From positions 496,001 through 560,000 of the forward strand of contig NZ_NSDJ01000001.1 of NCBI RefSeq assembly GCF_003610915.1: 64,000 nucleotides of DNA, given 5' to 3'. The translations under genes were made by a program, and so were the position numbers. The notes beneath the pieces were generated by a model, which did no database searches, was not told where the DNA came from, and was given only the letters and a program-made list of their open reading frames with translations. Of the stretch, positions 38,890 to 48,081 are shown piece by piece. Each line of letters begins with the position of its first letter. The first letter of the stretch is position 1. This DNA comes from Rahnella variigena. GTDB lineage: Bacteria > Pseudomonadota > Gammaproteobacteria > Enterobacterales > Enterobacteriaceae.

Positions 38890-39732
38890 ATGTTGAGTTA
38901 CCGCCACAGTTTTCACGCAGGCAACCATGCCGACGTACTGAAACACACCGTTCAGAGCCTGATCATTGAATCTCTGAAAGAAAAAGAAAAGCCCTTCCTT
39001 TATCTCGACACCCACGCGGGTGCCGGGCGCTATCAGCTGAGCGGCGAACACGCCGAACGCACCGGCGAATATCTGGAAGGCATCGCGCGCATCTGGCAGC
39101 GGGACGATATTCCTGAAGAACTGGCGGCGTACATGTCTGTCGTCAATCACTTCAACCGCAATGAAAATCTGCGTTATTACCCGGGTTCGCCGCTGATTGC
39201 CCGTCAGCTGTTGCGCGAAGACGACAAACTGCATCTGACCGAACTGCACCCGAGCGATTTCCCGCTGCTGCGCAGTGAATTCCAGAAAGATGACCGTACC
39301 CGCGTTGCGCGTGCCGACGGTTATCAGCAGCTGAAAGCCCAGCTGCCACCGCCTTCCCGCCGTGGCCTGATCCTGATGGATCCGCCGTACGAAATGAAAA
39401 CCGATTATCAGGACGTGGTAAAAGGCATTCAGGAAGGCTACAAGCGTTTTGCCACCGGCACTTACGCGCTGTGGTATCCGGTGGTGATGCGTCAGCAAAT
39501 CAAGAAAATGCTGCGTGATCTCGAAGCGACCGGCATCCGCCGTATTCTGCAAATCGAGCTGGGCGTGCGCCCGGACAGCGATCAGCGCGGTATGACCGCT
39601 TCCGGCATGATCGTGATTAACCCGCCGTGGAAACTCGAGCAGCAGATGAACAACGTTCTGCCGTGGCTGCTCAAAGTGCTGGTGCCTTCCGGTACCGGTC
39701 ATACTACGGTTAACTGGGTTGTGCCTGAGTAA
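38890..39732 (+). CDS. rlmJ: 23S rRNA (adenine2030-N6)-methyltransferase
   Basis: 280 residues, as in E. coli. It starts MLSYRHSFHAGNHADVLKH, the family's signature. SAM contacts at YLDTHAGAGRYQL; the catalytic tetrad is DPPY (LILMDPPYEMK). It methylates A2030 of 23S rRNA. It lies upstream of gor, as in E. coli, but is separated from prlC by the inserted sugar cassette. Confidence 0.97.
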   Translation: MLSYRHSFHAGNHADVLKHTVQSLIIESLKEKEKPFLYLDTHAGAGRYQLSGEHAERTGEYLEGIARIWQRDDIPEELAAYMSVVNHFNRNENLRYYPGSPLIARQLLREDDKLHLTELHPSDFPLLRSEFQKDDRTRVARADGYQQLKAQLPPPSRRGLILMDPPYEMKTDYQDVVKGIQEGYKRFATGTYALWYPVVMRQQIKKMLRDLEATGIRRILQIELGVRPDSDQRGMTASGMIVINPPWKLEQQMNNVLPWLLKVLVPSGTGHTTVNWVVPE

Positions 39733-39897
39733 GTAAAGCTTTTCCCCTCGCTGAGGCCTTTTTCTAAGGTCTCAGCTATCAAACCTATTACAATCATTGA
39801 TCCAATCTTTCCCACAACACGTTAAACTCTTAGGCAAATTTTGAGATTAATGACGCTGAATCAGTGTCTCCATTTTTCACAACTTACGGATAAAACG

Positions 39898-41250
39898 ATG
39901 ACCAAACATTATGACTATCTGGCAATTGGCGGCGGCAGCGGCGGTATCGCATCAATCAACCGTGCAGCCATGTATGGGAAAAAATGCGCGCTGATCGAAG
40001 CTAAAGAGCTGGGCGGCACATGCGTCAACGTGGGTTGTGTCCCGAAAAAAGTGATGTGGCACGCCGCGCAAATCGCTGAAGCGATCCGCAACTACGGCCC
40101 GGATTACGGCTTTGATACCACCGTGAACAGCTTCAACTGGAAAACGCTGGTCGCCAACCGTACCGCTTACATCGACCGTATCCACACCTCGTACGACAAC
40201 GTGCTGGGCAAAAATAAAGTGGACGTGATCAAAGGCTTCGCGCGCTTTGTCGACGATCACACCGTTGAAGTCAACGGCGAGAAGATCACCGCGGATCACA
40301 TCCTGATCGCCACCGGTGGCCGTCCGAGCCATCCGGATATTCCGGGTGCAGAATACGGTATCGATTCAGACGGTTTCTTCGATCTGAGCGAAATGCCAAA
40401 ACGTGTTGCAGTAGTTGGCGCAGGTTACATCGCGGTAGAAATCGCCGGTGTGATGAACGCGCTGGGTGCCGAAACCCATCTGTTCGTGCGTAAACACGCC
40501 CCGCTGCGTACTTTCGATCCGCTGATCGTTGAAACGCTGGTTGAAGTAATGGAAACCGAAGGCCCTGCGCTGCATAAAGAGTCCATTCCGAAAGAAGTGG
40601 TGAAAAATGCAGACGGCAGCCTGACGCTGAAACTGGAAAACGGACAAGAATTTGAAGTCGACAGCCTGGTCTGGGCGATTGGCCGCGAACCTGAAACTGA
40701 CAACTTCAACCTGAAAGCGACTGGCGTGAAAACCAACGATAAAGGTTACATCGTCGTCGATAAGTTCCAGAATACCAGCGTTAAAGGCATTTACGCCGTG
40801 GGCGATAATACCGGTGCGGTAGAACTGACTCCGGTTGCCGTTGCTGCGGGTCGTCGTTTGTCTGAGCGTCTGTTTAACAACAAACCTGACGAACATCTGG
40901 ATTACAGCAACATCGCGACCGTCGTGTTCAGTCACCCGCCAATCGGTACAGTCGGCCTGACTGAACCACAGGCGAAAGAGCAGTTCGGCGAAGACAACGT
41001 GAAAGTGTACAAATCCGCCTTCACCGCGATGTACACCGCCGTCACACAACACCGTCAGCCGTGCCGCATGAAGCTGGTGTGCGTCGGTGCTGAAGAAAAA
41101 ATCGTCGGCATCCACGGTATCGGCTACGGCATGGACGAAATGTTGCAGGGCTTCGCGGTCGCACTGAAAATGGGCGCCACCAAGAAAGACTTCGACAACA
41201 CCGTCGCCATCCACCCGACCGGTGCGGAAGAGTTTGTTACCATGCGTTAA
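39898..41250 (+). CDS. gor: Glutathione reductase
   Basis: 450 residues from ATG 39898, exactly the E. coli Gor length; an upstream TTG at 39841 adds 19 residues without support. FAD motif [16 protein letters not shown], redox-active disulfide [18 protein letters not shown] motif [13 protein letters not shown], and the C-terminal catalytic His in [11 protein letters not shown]. It reduces GSSG with NADPH in the cytoplasm. Followed by a terminator. Confidence 0.98.
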   Translation: MTKHYDYLAIGGGSGGIASINRAAMYGKKCALIEAKELGGTCVNVGCVPKKVMWHAAQIAEAIRNYGPDYGFDTTVNSFNWKTLVANRTAYIDRIHTSYDNVLGKNKVDVIKGFARFVDDHTVEVNGEKITADHILIATGGRPSHPDIPGAEYGIDSDGFFDLSEMPKRVAVVGAGYIAVEIAGVMNALGAETHLFVRKHAPLRTFDPLIVETLVEVMETEGPALHKESIPKEVVKNADGSLTLKLENGQEFEVDSLVWAIGREPETDNFNLKATGVKTNDKGYIVVDKFQNTSVKGIYAVGDNTGAVELTPVAVAAGRRLSERLFNNKPDEHLDYSNIATVVFSHPPIGTVGLTEPQAKEQFGEDNVKVYKSAFTAMYTAVTQHRQPCRMKLVCVGAEEKIVGIHGIGYGMDEMLQGFAVALKMGATKKDFDNTVAIHPTGAEEFVTMR

Positions 41251-41286
41251 TTCGCGGGCATTGCGCTGTATTGCAATGAACAGAAT

Positions 41287-41312
41287 GGCTGCCGATTGGC
41301 AGCCTTTTTTAT
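41287..41312 (+). terminator. Rho-independent terminator of gor
   Basis: ggctgcc-gatt-ggcagcc followed by a T-run of six, about 36 bp after the gor stop. It lies just before the minus-strand cho stop, so it may act on one side only. Confidence 0.85.
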
Positions 41313-41317
41313 TGCCG

Positions 41318-42244
41318 TCAGTCCAGCAAAATCACTTTCGAACTGTCCGTCTCGAATAGCGGCCTGCAGAGGATTTTATAACTGTCGCGGTCAAAGTGCG
41401 GGACGGCGATATCAAAGGCTTTCGCGGCCGCCAGCGTTTTTACTGTGCCCAGATAGAACCAGTGATTGATGACGTGATAATCCGTCTGACCATTAGCTTC
41501 TTCGACGATAGCGATCCGTCCCGGATACGGCCAGCTGCGGATTTTCAGGGTGCTTAGCGCGCTTCTGAGACGCGTCTGATGGGCTTCCGGCGTTTCTTTT
41601 CCGCAACAGACTCCGGCACATTTACCCAATGAAAAGCGGAAACAGGCGCGATTTTTTGACAGTTTTTCCAGCCCCAGCGCGCCATAACACAACTTTTCCT
41701 GATCGGCGATATCCCGGATTTTTTCGACTGCCGACATTTTAGTTTTAAACAGGCCAAATAAATCTTCGCTGTGGGAAAAATCCACATCATCGCTGAACAC
41801 AATGCTGGCCGTCAGCCCCTGAAGCCGGATGGAACACAGCTTGCGGGCGGTGCGCAGACGCTTATTAAACAGCGGACGACGGGTTTTAATCAGGTCAGAT
41901 TCCAGCAATAACGCGCCGACTTCACCGATCGTTTCAATGTGTTCAATATCCCGGGTCATATGCAGAAGTTTGGCTTCGGCAGGATTGCGAAAGTGCGACA
42001 TCACGCGGCTGCGGATATTCACGCTTTTGCCGATATACAGCGGAAAAGCCTTATCGTCACCGTAAAAAATATAGACGCCGCTGCTGCCGGGTAAATTTTC
42101 TAAGGTATGGCGAAGATGTTCAGGGTACTGATAGAGCTCAGTAAAAAGCTCTTTTTCGGGATTCCACAAAATAGCTGACCTGCTTTGACCGGATAAACGT
42201 TGTATAGAAAACAAACGGATAATACTGGCAATGCATACAGTCAT
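41318..42244 (-). CDS. cho: Excinuclease Cho (UvrC-homologous 3' incision nuclease)
   Basis: 308 residues if translation starts at ATG 42244 (AGAGG five bases upstream); E. coli Cho is ~295. GIY-YIG domain at the N-terminal part: LPGSSGVYIFYGDDKAFPLYIGKSVNIRSRV, with the catalytic Glu in GEVGALLLESDLI. C-terminal Cys cluster FRFSLGKCAGVCCGKE as in Cho. It makes the 3' incision at damaged sites in UvrABC repair. A LexA-like box overlaps the first codons (42225-42240), so an alternative TTG start at 42169, preceded by AGG, is possible and would give 283 residues. That start region aligns better with the E. coli N-terminus. Confidence 0.93.
   Translation of the reverse strand: MTVCIASIIRLFSIQRLSGQSRSAILWNPEKELFTELYQYPEHLRHTLENLPGSSGVYIFYGDDKAFPLYIGKSVNIRSRVMSHFRNPAEAKLLHMTRDIEHIETIGEVGALLLESDLIKTRRPLFNKRLRTARKLCSIRLQGLTASIVFSDDVDFSHSEDLFGLFKTKMSAVEKIRDIADQEKLCYGALGLEKLSKNRACFRFSLGKCAGVCCGKETPEAHQTRLRSALSTLKIRSWPYPGRIAIVEEANGQTDYHVINHWFYLGTVKTLAAAKAFDIAVPHFDRDSYKILCRPLFETDSSKVILLD
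42225..42240. promoter_or_regulatory. LexA-box-like SOS operator at the cho start
   Basis: On the minus strand, CTGT-N8-CCAG (15 of the core symmetric positions fit CTGT-N8-ACAG with one mismatch), followed by TA. cho is an SOS gene in E. coli. The box covers codons just after ATG 42244. This either places the operator downstream of the promoter or means the true start is further in. Confidence 0.6.
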
Positions 42245-42355
42245 CAACCTCTGGTTAACTATTTGTTGCGTTATCCCTCTAAACAATACGAAATGGGGAA
42301 GCCATAACTACCGGAAATGTTTTCCGGTATTCAACTCTTTTTAGTGGGAAAAAGA

Positions 42356-43264
42356 ATGCGATTAAGCCTTGAAGCCCTGCTGATCCTCGACGCGTTAGAC
42401 CGTCACGGTACGTTTGCCGCGGCGGGTGCCCGACTGTTTAAAACCGCATCGGCACTGAGTTATACCGTGCAGAAAATGGAAAGTGATCTGAACATTAAAC
42501 TGCTGGATCGGTCCGGCCATCGCGCCACTTTTACCCCTACAGGTCGTCTGATGCTGGACAAAGGCCGCGTGCTGCTGCGCGCTGTCAGCGAACTGGAGCA
42601 ACAGGCGCAGTACGTTGAAAGCGGCTGGGAAAGCAAACTGACCATCAGCCTTGATGCCTCCGTGCCCTTTGCACTACTGACACCGCTGATCGACCGTTTT
42701 TGCGCAGAGCATCAGCATACCCAATTATTATTCCGCCACGACGTGCTCGGCGGTTGCTGGGAAGCGCTGAGTTATGGCGAAGCTGACATCGTATTTGGTG
42801 CCGTGCAGGAACCTCTCACACGCAGCGGCATTGAATATCGCCCGATCGGCTGGCTGGAATATGTGTTTGCCGTTGCGCCGCTTCATCCGTTGGCCTCGAT
42901 GCCGGAACCGCTGGTGCGCGAGCAAATCCGCCAGTATCGCGCCGTGGTCGTTCACGATACATCCCGCCACAGCACCGGCGCTGATTTGCGTGTGCTGGAC
43001 GAGCAGAAAATGCTGAGCGTTCATGACTTTAATGCCAAAGTTCATGCACAAATCGCCGGGCTGGGTTGCGGCTATCTGCCACGTTATCTGGCTGCGCCCC
43101 ATCTGGAAAGCGGCGCGCTGGTTGAACGTCGCCTCGATTCAGAAACCCGCCGCGATCAGGCCTTTATGGCCTGGAACGAAAATGCCACCGGTAACGCTGC
43201 CATGTGGTGGCGGGAGAATTTGCAGGATTTCGACGGACTGAGCACCGTTTATAGCCCGGAATAA
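42356..43264 (+). CDS. LysR-family transcriptional regulator
   Basis: 302 residues from ATG 42356 (MRLSLEALLILDALDRHGTFAAAGARLF); an ATG 13 codons earlier adds non-family residues. HTH at residues ~5-60, effector domain after ~90 (LTISLDASVPFALLTPLIDRF). Divergent from cho and convergent with the isochorismatase-like gene downstream. Similar to E. coli YhaJ/DhaR-type regulators in general layout; the effector is not known. Confidence 0.92.
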   Translation: MRLSLEALLILDALDRHGTFAAAGARLFKTASALSYTVQKMESDLNIKLLDRSGHRATFTPTGRLMLDKGRVLLRAVSELEQQAQYVESGWESKLTISLDASVPFALLTPLIDRFCAEHQHTQLLFRHDVLGGCWEALSYGEADIVFGAVQEPLTRSGIEYRPIGWLEYVFAVAPLHPLASMPEPLVREQIRQYRAVVVHDTSRHSTGADLRVLDEQKMLSVHDFNAKVHAQIAGLGCGYLPRYLAAPHLESGALVERRLDSETRRDQAFMAWNENATGNAAMWWRENLQDFDGLSTVYSPE

Positions 43265-43284
43265 CCGGGCTATGCATTCAGGCA

Positions 43285-43926
43285 TTAACCCTGACGCTGT
43301 GGCGCTTTGTGCACCATGGTGTAGGCATAATCGACGCCCATGCCGTACGCACCGCTGTGTTCACGCACCAGATCCATGACTGCGTCGTAAGTCTCTTTGC
43401 GTGACCAGTCGCGCTGGTATTCGAGCAGAACCTGCTGCCAGGTGACCGGCACCGCACCGGCCTGCACCATACGGTCGATGGAACGTTCGTGAGCATCCAC
43501 GCTGGTGCCGCCGGAGGTGTCGGTCACCACATACACTTCATAGCCTTCTTTCAGCGCCATCAGCGCCGGGAACGTCAGACACACTTCCGTCCACAATGCA
43601 GAGATAATCAGTTTTTTACGCCCCGTGGCTTCCACTGCTTTCACGAACGCTGCATCTTCCCAGGAATTCATCGAGGTACGCTCAATCGGCTTCACATCAG
43701 GGTGAACCGCCAGCAGTTCCGGCCAGATGTAGCCGCTGAAACTTTCCGTTTCGACTGAGGTGTAAATCACCGGCACGTTAAAAACTTTGCCCGCTTTAGC
43801 CAGAGCGACCGTATTATTTTTAAGCTGCTGGCGATCGATATTGGCGACGCCGAATGACATTTGTGGCTGATGGTCGATGAAAATCAGGGTGGAATTCTGT
43901 GGGTCCAGCAGATCGAATTTAGACAT
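43285..43926 (-). CDS. Isochorismatase-like cysteine hydrolase (YcaC-like)
   Basis: 213 residues from ATG 43926, with GAGGAA eight bases upstream; another ATG two codons earlier is too close to the ribosome site. Motifs: LIFIDHQPQMSFGV (catalytic Asp), LIISALWTEVCLTFPALMAL (catalytic Cys in the TEVC turn), VVTDTSGG. Close to YcaC, a hydrolase of unclear substrate. It converges on the LysR gene, separated by 20 bp, so the regulator could control it. Confidence 0.92.
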   Translation of the reverse strand: MSKFDLLDPQNSTLIFIDHQPQMSFGVANIDRQQLKNNTVALAKAGKVFNVPVIYTSVETESFSGYIWPELLAVHPDVKPIERTSMNSWEDAAFVKAVEATGRKKLIISALWTEVCLTFPALMALKEGYEVYVVTDTSGGTSVDAHERSIDRMVQAGAVPVTWQQVLLEYQRDWSRKETYDAVMDLVREHSGAYGMGVDYAYTMVHKAPQRQG

Positions 43927-44170
43927 TTTCATTTCCTCTCAGAGTGCATTGTTGGGTTGTGTTCTTTTATTTAACGTTGTGTTGTTGTGCTGCTGGAATT
44001 AACAATAGGACAGGACTTCAAAAGCGGATAGCGGAAAGAATTTGGCAACTTGTTCAGATTTTTTTGACAGGTGTCAGCCTATATCAAAAGTCGTCAATAC
44101 AGCTTTTTTTCAGTCTGACAGGAACAACAACACCTTTTTTGAAATCAGCAAAATCAACGCTGAAGAAACA

Positions 44171-44208
44171 AAAAAGGCAGGTGATTTGATAATCACCTGC
44201 CTTTTTTT
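44171..44208. terminator. Strong, symmetric terminator
   Basis: aaaaaggcaggtgatt and its exact reverse complement aatcacctgccttttt flank a 4-base loop. Bidirectional: it lies 13 bp past the FKBP-like stop (minus strand). 43933-44170 otherwise shows no gene. Confidence 0.95.
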
Positions 44209-44220
44209 ATCCGACCACTT

Positions 44221-47200
44221 TTAGTTGTCTTTAACGCCTAATATTTTGATCTTCATGATGGAAAGCGAATTCGGCGGAATTTTTCCCGGAATGCCTTCTT
44301 TGCCATACGCCAGTTCAGGCGGAATGTAGATTGTGGCTTCACCTTGTAAGCCAAGCTTAAGTACAACTTCCTGAAGAACTGCCGGAATTTCCGTCACAGC
44401 GGCGCTGATCACATTGTTGTCTTTTTCACTGGCAATGACTTTACCGTCACCCAACGTCTCAACAATCTGCAGACGAATACTCTTATCCATCGTGACTTTT
44501 GGCTGTGAGCCCGGCTTGCTGATGAGGTAAATGAAGCCTGATTTTGCTTTAACTGCACCTTTGACTTTGCCCGCTTTATTCAGGATTTTTTGGTTATTCT
44601 CTTCATTCGAGGATTTTTGCTTTTCCTGACGTGAGCGAATATCAGTATCCAGACTGTTCAGCGACTCTCTCATGTCGTTTGTTGACATGCTGGACAGCTC
44701 ATTCATCCGGTCAACAAAGCCTTTGATAATCACATTGCGATCAATTTTCTCACCGGCAGAAACCACCTGTTCGATTTTTGAATTCGCGGCTTGCCCCAGC
44801 AAATACCCGACAGAATAAGAGCGTCCGGTTTTCTTACTTTCTTTCGCCTGCAGTGTTTTTAGTTCTGCGTCACTGAGCAGTTCTCCGCCAGATTGCGTAA
44901 CGGCCGCGATGCTGTGTGAGGCGAGATCTTTTTTGGTTTTTTCCAGTTCAGCTGTCAGCTTACTTTTTTCTTCGGCAGCGTTATTCGCAGCCTGCTGACT
45001 TTCAGTGAGCTGGCTGGTCAGGCGTTTAACTTCCTCAGAAGATTTTGAGAGTGCCGCCTGAGATATCTGATAATCGCTCTGCGATTTTTTGTTCGTGACC
45101 TCAGAAGCCGCCAGTTTTTCACTCTGGTCAGCACTTTGTTTCTGCAAGTCGGCCAACTGAGTTTTCAACTGCGCTGCGTCATCCGCGGCTTGTTTGAGGG
45201 TTTTCTGCAAGGCCAGGTAGTCAGCCTGTGACTTTTTATTGGCAGCTTCTGACGCTGACAATTTGTCATTCTGCTCAGCGCTTTGTTTTTTCAGGTCAGT
45301 CAGCTGGGTTTTAAGCTGGGCATTCTCATCAGCAGTTTGATTGACGCTTTTCTGCAAGGCCAGATAATCAGCCTGTGATTTTTTGATGACCGCTTCAGAC
45401 ACAGACAGTTTGTCATTCTGCGAAGCGTCCTGTTTTTGCCTGTCCGCCAGCTGGTTTTTCAGCTGAACATTCTCATCAGCGGCCTTTTTAAGGGTTTGCT
45501 GTAAAGCCGCATAGTCAGCCTGAGATTTTTTAGCAGCAGCATCTGACACAGACAGTTTGTCATTCTGCGCAGCGCCCTGTTTTTGCCTGTCCGCCAGTTG
45601 GTTTTTCAGCTGAACATTCTCATCAGCGGCCTTTTTAAGGGTTTGCTGTAAAGCCGCATAGTCAGCCTGAGATTTTTTAGCAGCTGCATCTGACACAGAC
45701 AGTTTGTCATTCTGCGCAGCGGCTTGTTTTTGCACTGCTGCCAGCTGGATTTTCAGCTGAGCATTTTCTTCAACAGCCTGTTTGAGGGTTTTCTGCAAAG
45801 CCATAGAGTCAGCCTGAGATTTCTTATTAACCGCGTCTGACGCTGACAATTTGTCATTCCGCGCAGCGCCCTGTTTTTGCAAGTCTGCAAGCTGCGATTT
45901 CAACTGCGCATTCTCGTCTGCAGCCTTTTTAAGGTTTGTTTGCAGAGTCTGATTTTCATTCAGTGATTTGCTATTTGCAGCCACGGCAAACGCAATTTTT
46001 TCGTTCTGGCTGGCACCCTGTTTCTCCAGGGTGGACAGTTGAGTTTTCAGTTGCGCATTTTCAGCGGCAGCTTGTTTTGCGGTCATTTGCAGTTCAACCA
46101 CATTGGCTTGCGATTTGTTGCCTGTACTCTCTAAAGCGTGCAATTTTTCGGCTTCTGCCTTGGATTGCTTTTGCAGCGTCTCGAACTGCGTTTTGAGCTT
46201 ATGATTTTCTTCTGTCGCCTGCTGTAATGTCGCATTCAGCACCGCGAATTCCGCCAGTGATTTACCGTTGGCGTGTCCAGAGGAGACCAGTTGTTCGATG
46301 CGTGCTGAGGATTGCTTTTTCACGGTATCAAGTTGCGTTTTAATCTGCGCATTCTCAGTGCTTAATTTCTTAAAACTCGCCTCGAGGGTAGCAATTTCCT
46401 TCTGGGCTTTTTTGGTCGCCAGCTGAGAGGTGGCCACTTGCTCGGAGGCTTTTTTCGCTGAGCCGTCCTGACTGGTTTTAAACGCCGTTAACTGGGCTTT
46501 CAATGCGGCATTTTCACTCATTGTCTTTTTCAAAGACTGCTGAATATCAGCCATTTCGTCTTGTGATTTTTTTGTCACCGTCTGTGCAACGGATAATTTT
46601 TCGCTCAGGCTTTCGGCTTGTTTCTGGCTACCCTGAAGCTTCTGCAACTTAGATGCCATCTGCTGGTTTTCTTGTTGTGTGTTTTTCAGCAAATTTTGCA
46701 GTTGTTTCAGTTCATCCTGCGCTTTCTTCTGCGCAAGCTTTTGGTCTGCAGATGGCGAGACAACGGCAGGTTTGGTTTTTAATGCCTCGATCTGAACTTG
46801 TAGTTGTTGGTTTTCTTTTTGCGTATCCGCGAAGGATTTCTGCAAGGCGGCATATTGATCACGGGATTTTTCTGCTGTGGATTTTGCCATCTCGAGGGAT
46901 TTTTTTAGCTGCCCGTTAGCCTTGGTATCGGCCTTGCTCTTCATCTCGCTGACATCTGCTGTGGCAGAGGGAACACGCACAGGCTGAGGTGTTTTAGGGG
47001 CCTTTTTTACCGGAGCCGGAGAAGGTTTAGGCCGCGACTGCGACGGCGGCGCGACGGCTTTTTCAACAGGTGTTTTTGGGACGACAATATCTTTTGGAGG
47101 CTGAATCAGCGGAGTGGAAGTCTTATTTTTTTCCGCAAAAACAGACGATTCCGGAGCAGAAATTAAATTTTCACTCTGCAACTGATCTAAAAGGCTCAGA

Positions 47201-47286
47201 TTAGCATCAACGGAATCTTCAGCATGTGCCCCCTGTATGTTGATCAGTAACAGAATCAGGAAGAAAGACTTCACTCGCGCCATCAT
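44221..47286 (-). CDS. Exported long coiled-coil protein with a degenerate FKBP-type domain
   Basis: 1021 residues. Signal peptide MARVKSFFLILLLINIQGAHA, then a Pro/Lys-rich linker (~60-110), then about 700 residues of Gln/Lys/Ala heptads, a Mip/FkpA-type N-terminal dimerisation region (SVGYLLGQAANSKI), and an FKBP-like C-terminal domain (IYIPPELAYGKEGIPGKIPP). Part of the coil is tandem 49-residue (147-bp) repeats. The FKBP pocket is degenerate: the human FKBP12 pocket positions Y26, F36, D37 and W59 appear as V, I, A and L, while the YG of LAYG is kept. So it may be a scaffold, not an isomerase. ATG overlaps the lipoprotein stop (ATGA). Periplasmic location is inferred from the signal peptide. 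Confidence 0.88.
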   Translation of the reverse strand: MMARVKSFFLILLLINIQGAHAEDSVDANLSLLDQLQSENLISAPESSVFAEKNKTSTPLIQPPKDIVVPKTPVEKAVAPPSQSRPKPSPAPVKKAPKTPQPVRVPSATADVSEMKSKADTKANGQLKKSLEMAKSTAEKSRDQYAALQKSFADTQKENQQLQVQIEALKTKPAVVSPSADQKLAQKKAQDELKQLQNLLKNTQQENQQMASKLQKLQGSQKQAESLSEKLSVAQTVTKKSQDEMADIQQSLKKTMSENAALKAQLTAFKTSQDGSAKKASEQVATSQLATKKAQKEIATLEASFKKLSTENAQIKTQLDTVKKQSSARIEQLVSSGHANGKSLAEFAVLNATLQQATEENHKLKTQFETLQKQSKAEAEKLHALESTGNKSQANVVELQMTAKQAAAENAQLKTQLSTLEKQGASQNEKIAFAVAANSKSLNENQTLQTNLKKAADENAQLKSQLADLQKQGAARNDKLSASDAVNKKSQADSMALQKTLKQAVEENAQLKIQLAAVQKQAAAQNDKLSVSDAAAKKSQADYAALQQTLKKAADENVQLKNQLADRQKQGAAQNDKLSVSDAAAKKSQADYAALQQTLKKAADENVQLKNQLADRQKQDASQNDKLSVSEAVIKKSQADYLALQKSVNQTADENAQLKTQLTDLKKQSAEQNDKLSASEAANKKSQADYLALQKTLKQAADDAAQLKTQLADLQKQSADQSEKLAASEVTNKKSQSDYQISQAALSKSSEEVKRLTSQLTESQQAANNAAEEKSKLTAELEKTKKDLASHSIAAVTQSGGELLSDAELKTLQAKESKKTGRSYSVGYLLGQAANSKIEQVVSAGEKIDRNVIIKGFVDRMNELSSMSTNDMRESLNSLDTDIRSRQEKQKSSNEENNQKILNKAGKVKGAVKAKSGFIYLISKPGSQPKVTMDKSIRLQIVETLGDGKVIASEKDNNVISAAVTEIPAVLQEVVLKLGLQGEATIYIPPELAYGKEGIPGKIPPNSLSIMKIKILGVKDN
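45481..45780 (-). repeat. Near-identical 147-bp tandem repeats in the coiled coil
   Basis: Blocks beginning at about 45481 and 45628 are almost identical over 147 bp, and weaker copies continue on both sides. Each encodes 49 residues (seven heptads), e.g. QKTLKQAVEENAQLK. The repeat length fits the heptad, so copy changes would keep the coil in register. Confidence 0.85.
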
Positions 47287-47651
47287 ATTTTATTCACTTC
47301 CTGAGAGCGCTCGTCCATGCTCTTAAAGGTCGCACCTTTAACTCTTGCGCAGATAAGTTTCAATTTTGAGTCCAGTTCGATGTTCAGAATTTCCTGCGCA
47401 TCTTTGTTTATCAGACCCTTATTCGTTTTGTAAACATCATAAGATTTTGTCAGCTGATTAAATTGTTGCTGATAAATATCAAAATCATGAGGAGAAAGAC
47501 GCTGTAATGCTTTGAATTCGTTAACGCAGGTATTATTCGTACCTTTATTAACTGACGTCTCTTTTATTGTAGCCACATTATTTTTTGTGCTACATGCACT
47601 CAACGCGATTAACGCAATGAGAGTCAAAGACATTGAGCAAGGCTTATTCAT
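47283..47651 (-). CDS. Small lipoprotein, partner of the coiled-coil protein
   Basis: 122 residues. Lipobox at the N-terminus: LIALIALSAC, so the mature protein starts at Cys (residue 20) and is anchored to a membrane. The rest is charged and helical (FKALQRLSPHDFDIYQQQFNQLTKSY). AGGA before ATG 47651. TGA stop overlaps the next gene's ATG, so translation is coupled. No family recognised; a shared role in envelope structure is inferred. Confidence 0.85.
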   Translation of the reverse strand: MNKPCSMSLTLIALIALSACSTKNNVATIKETSVNKGTNNTCVNEFKALQRLSPHDFDIYQQQFNQLTKSYDVYKTNKGLINKDAQEILNIELDSKLKLICARVKGATFKSMDERSQEVNKI

Positions 47652-48081
47652 GTAGATTATCCTGTAGGGTTTTACTGCTAGAACAAATTATTTTCCCAGC
47701 AAAAGACCCTGTGGAACACCCACTTTCACTGAAATGATTATTTAGCAAAACCACTACTAGACAAAAAACCATTACAATCAATACATTGCAATAATAAAAG
47801 GCAAATCAGACTTCTTTTTTATGCTAAAGAAAAGAAGAAATTGTCGATTTAACGATGCCTCAGACCATGAAAAAGGAGGCAAAAACTGACATATATCATC
47901 ATTCATTTTCAGAAAACTCAGGGAATAGGTAAATACTGATTCGCATTTTCGGATAAAGCGGAATGCCCCTCAATCGCGATTAGGATGATTAGTACACATC
48001 ATTATATCACGTGCAGAGGGAACAGACTGAGTATCGGATCTGTGGTTTTCAGGGTCAAAAACCAGCTGTGTGTTATAGCAT
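47652..48081. other. 430-bp intergenic region before the lipoprotein gene
   Basis: No gene supported. AT-rich near 47700-47880, so it probably carries the lipoprotein/FKBP promoter. A weak hairpin TGGTTTT/AAAACCA at about 48042-48063 lies just past the AraC stop; it lacks a T-run and is not called a terminator. Confidence 0.5.

Noticed and set aside
39745..39778. Terminator after rlmJ
   Set aside because: GCTGAGG/CTCAGC can pair, but there is no T-run following it.
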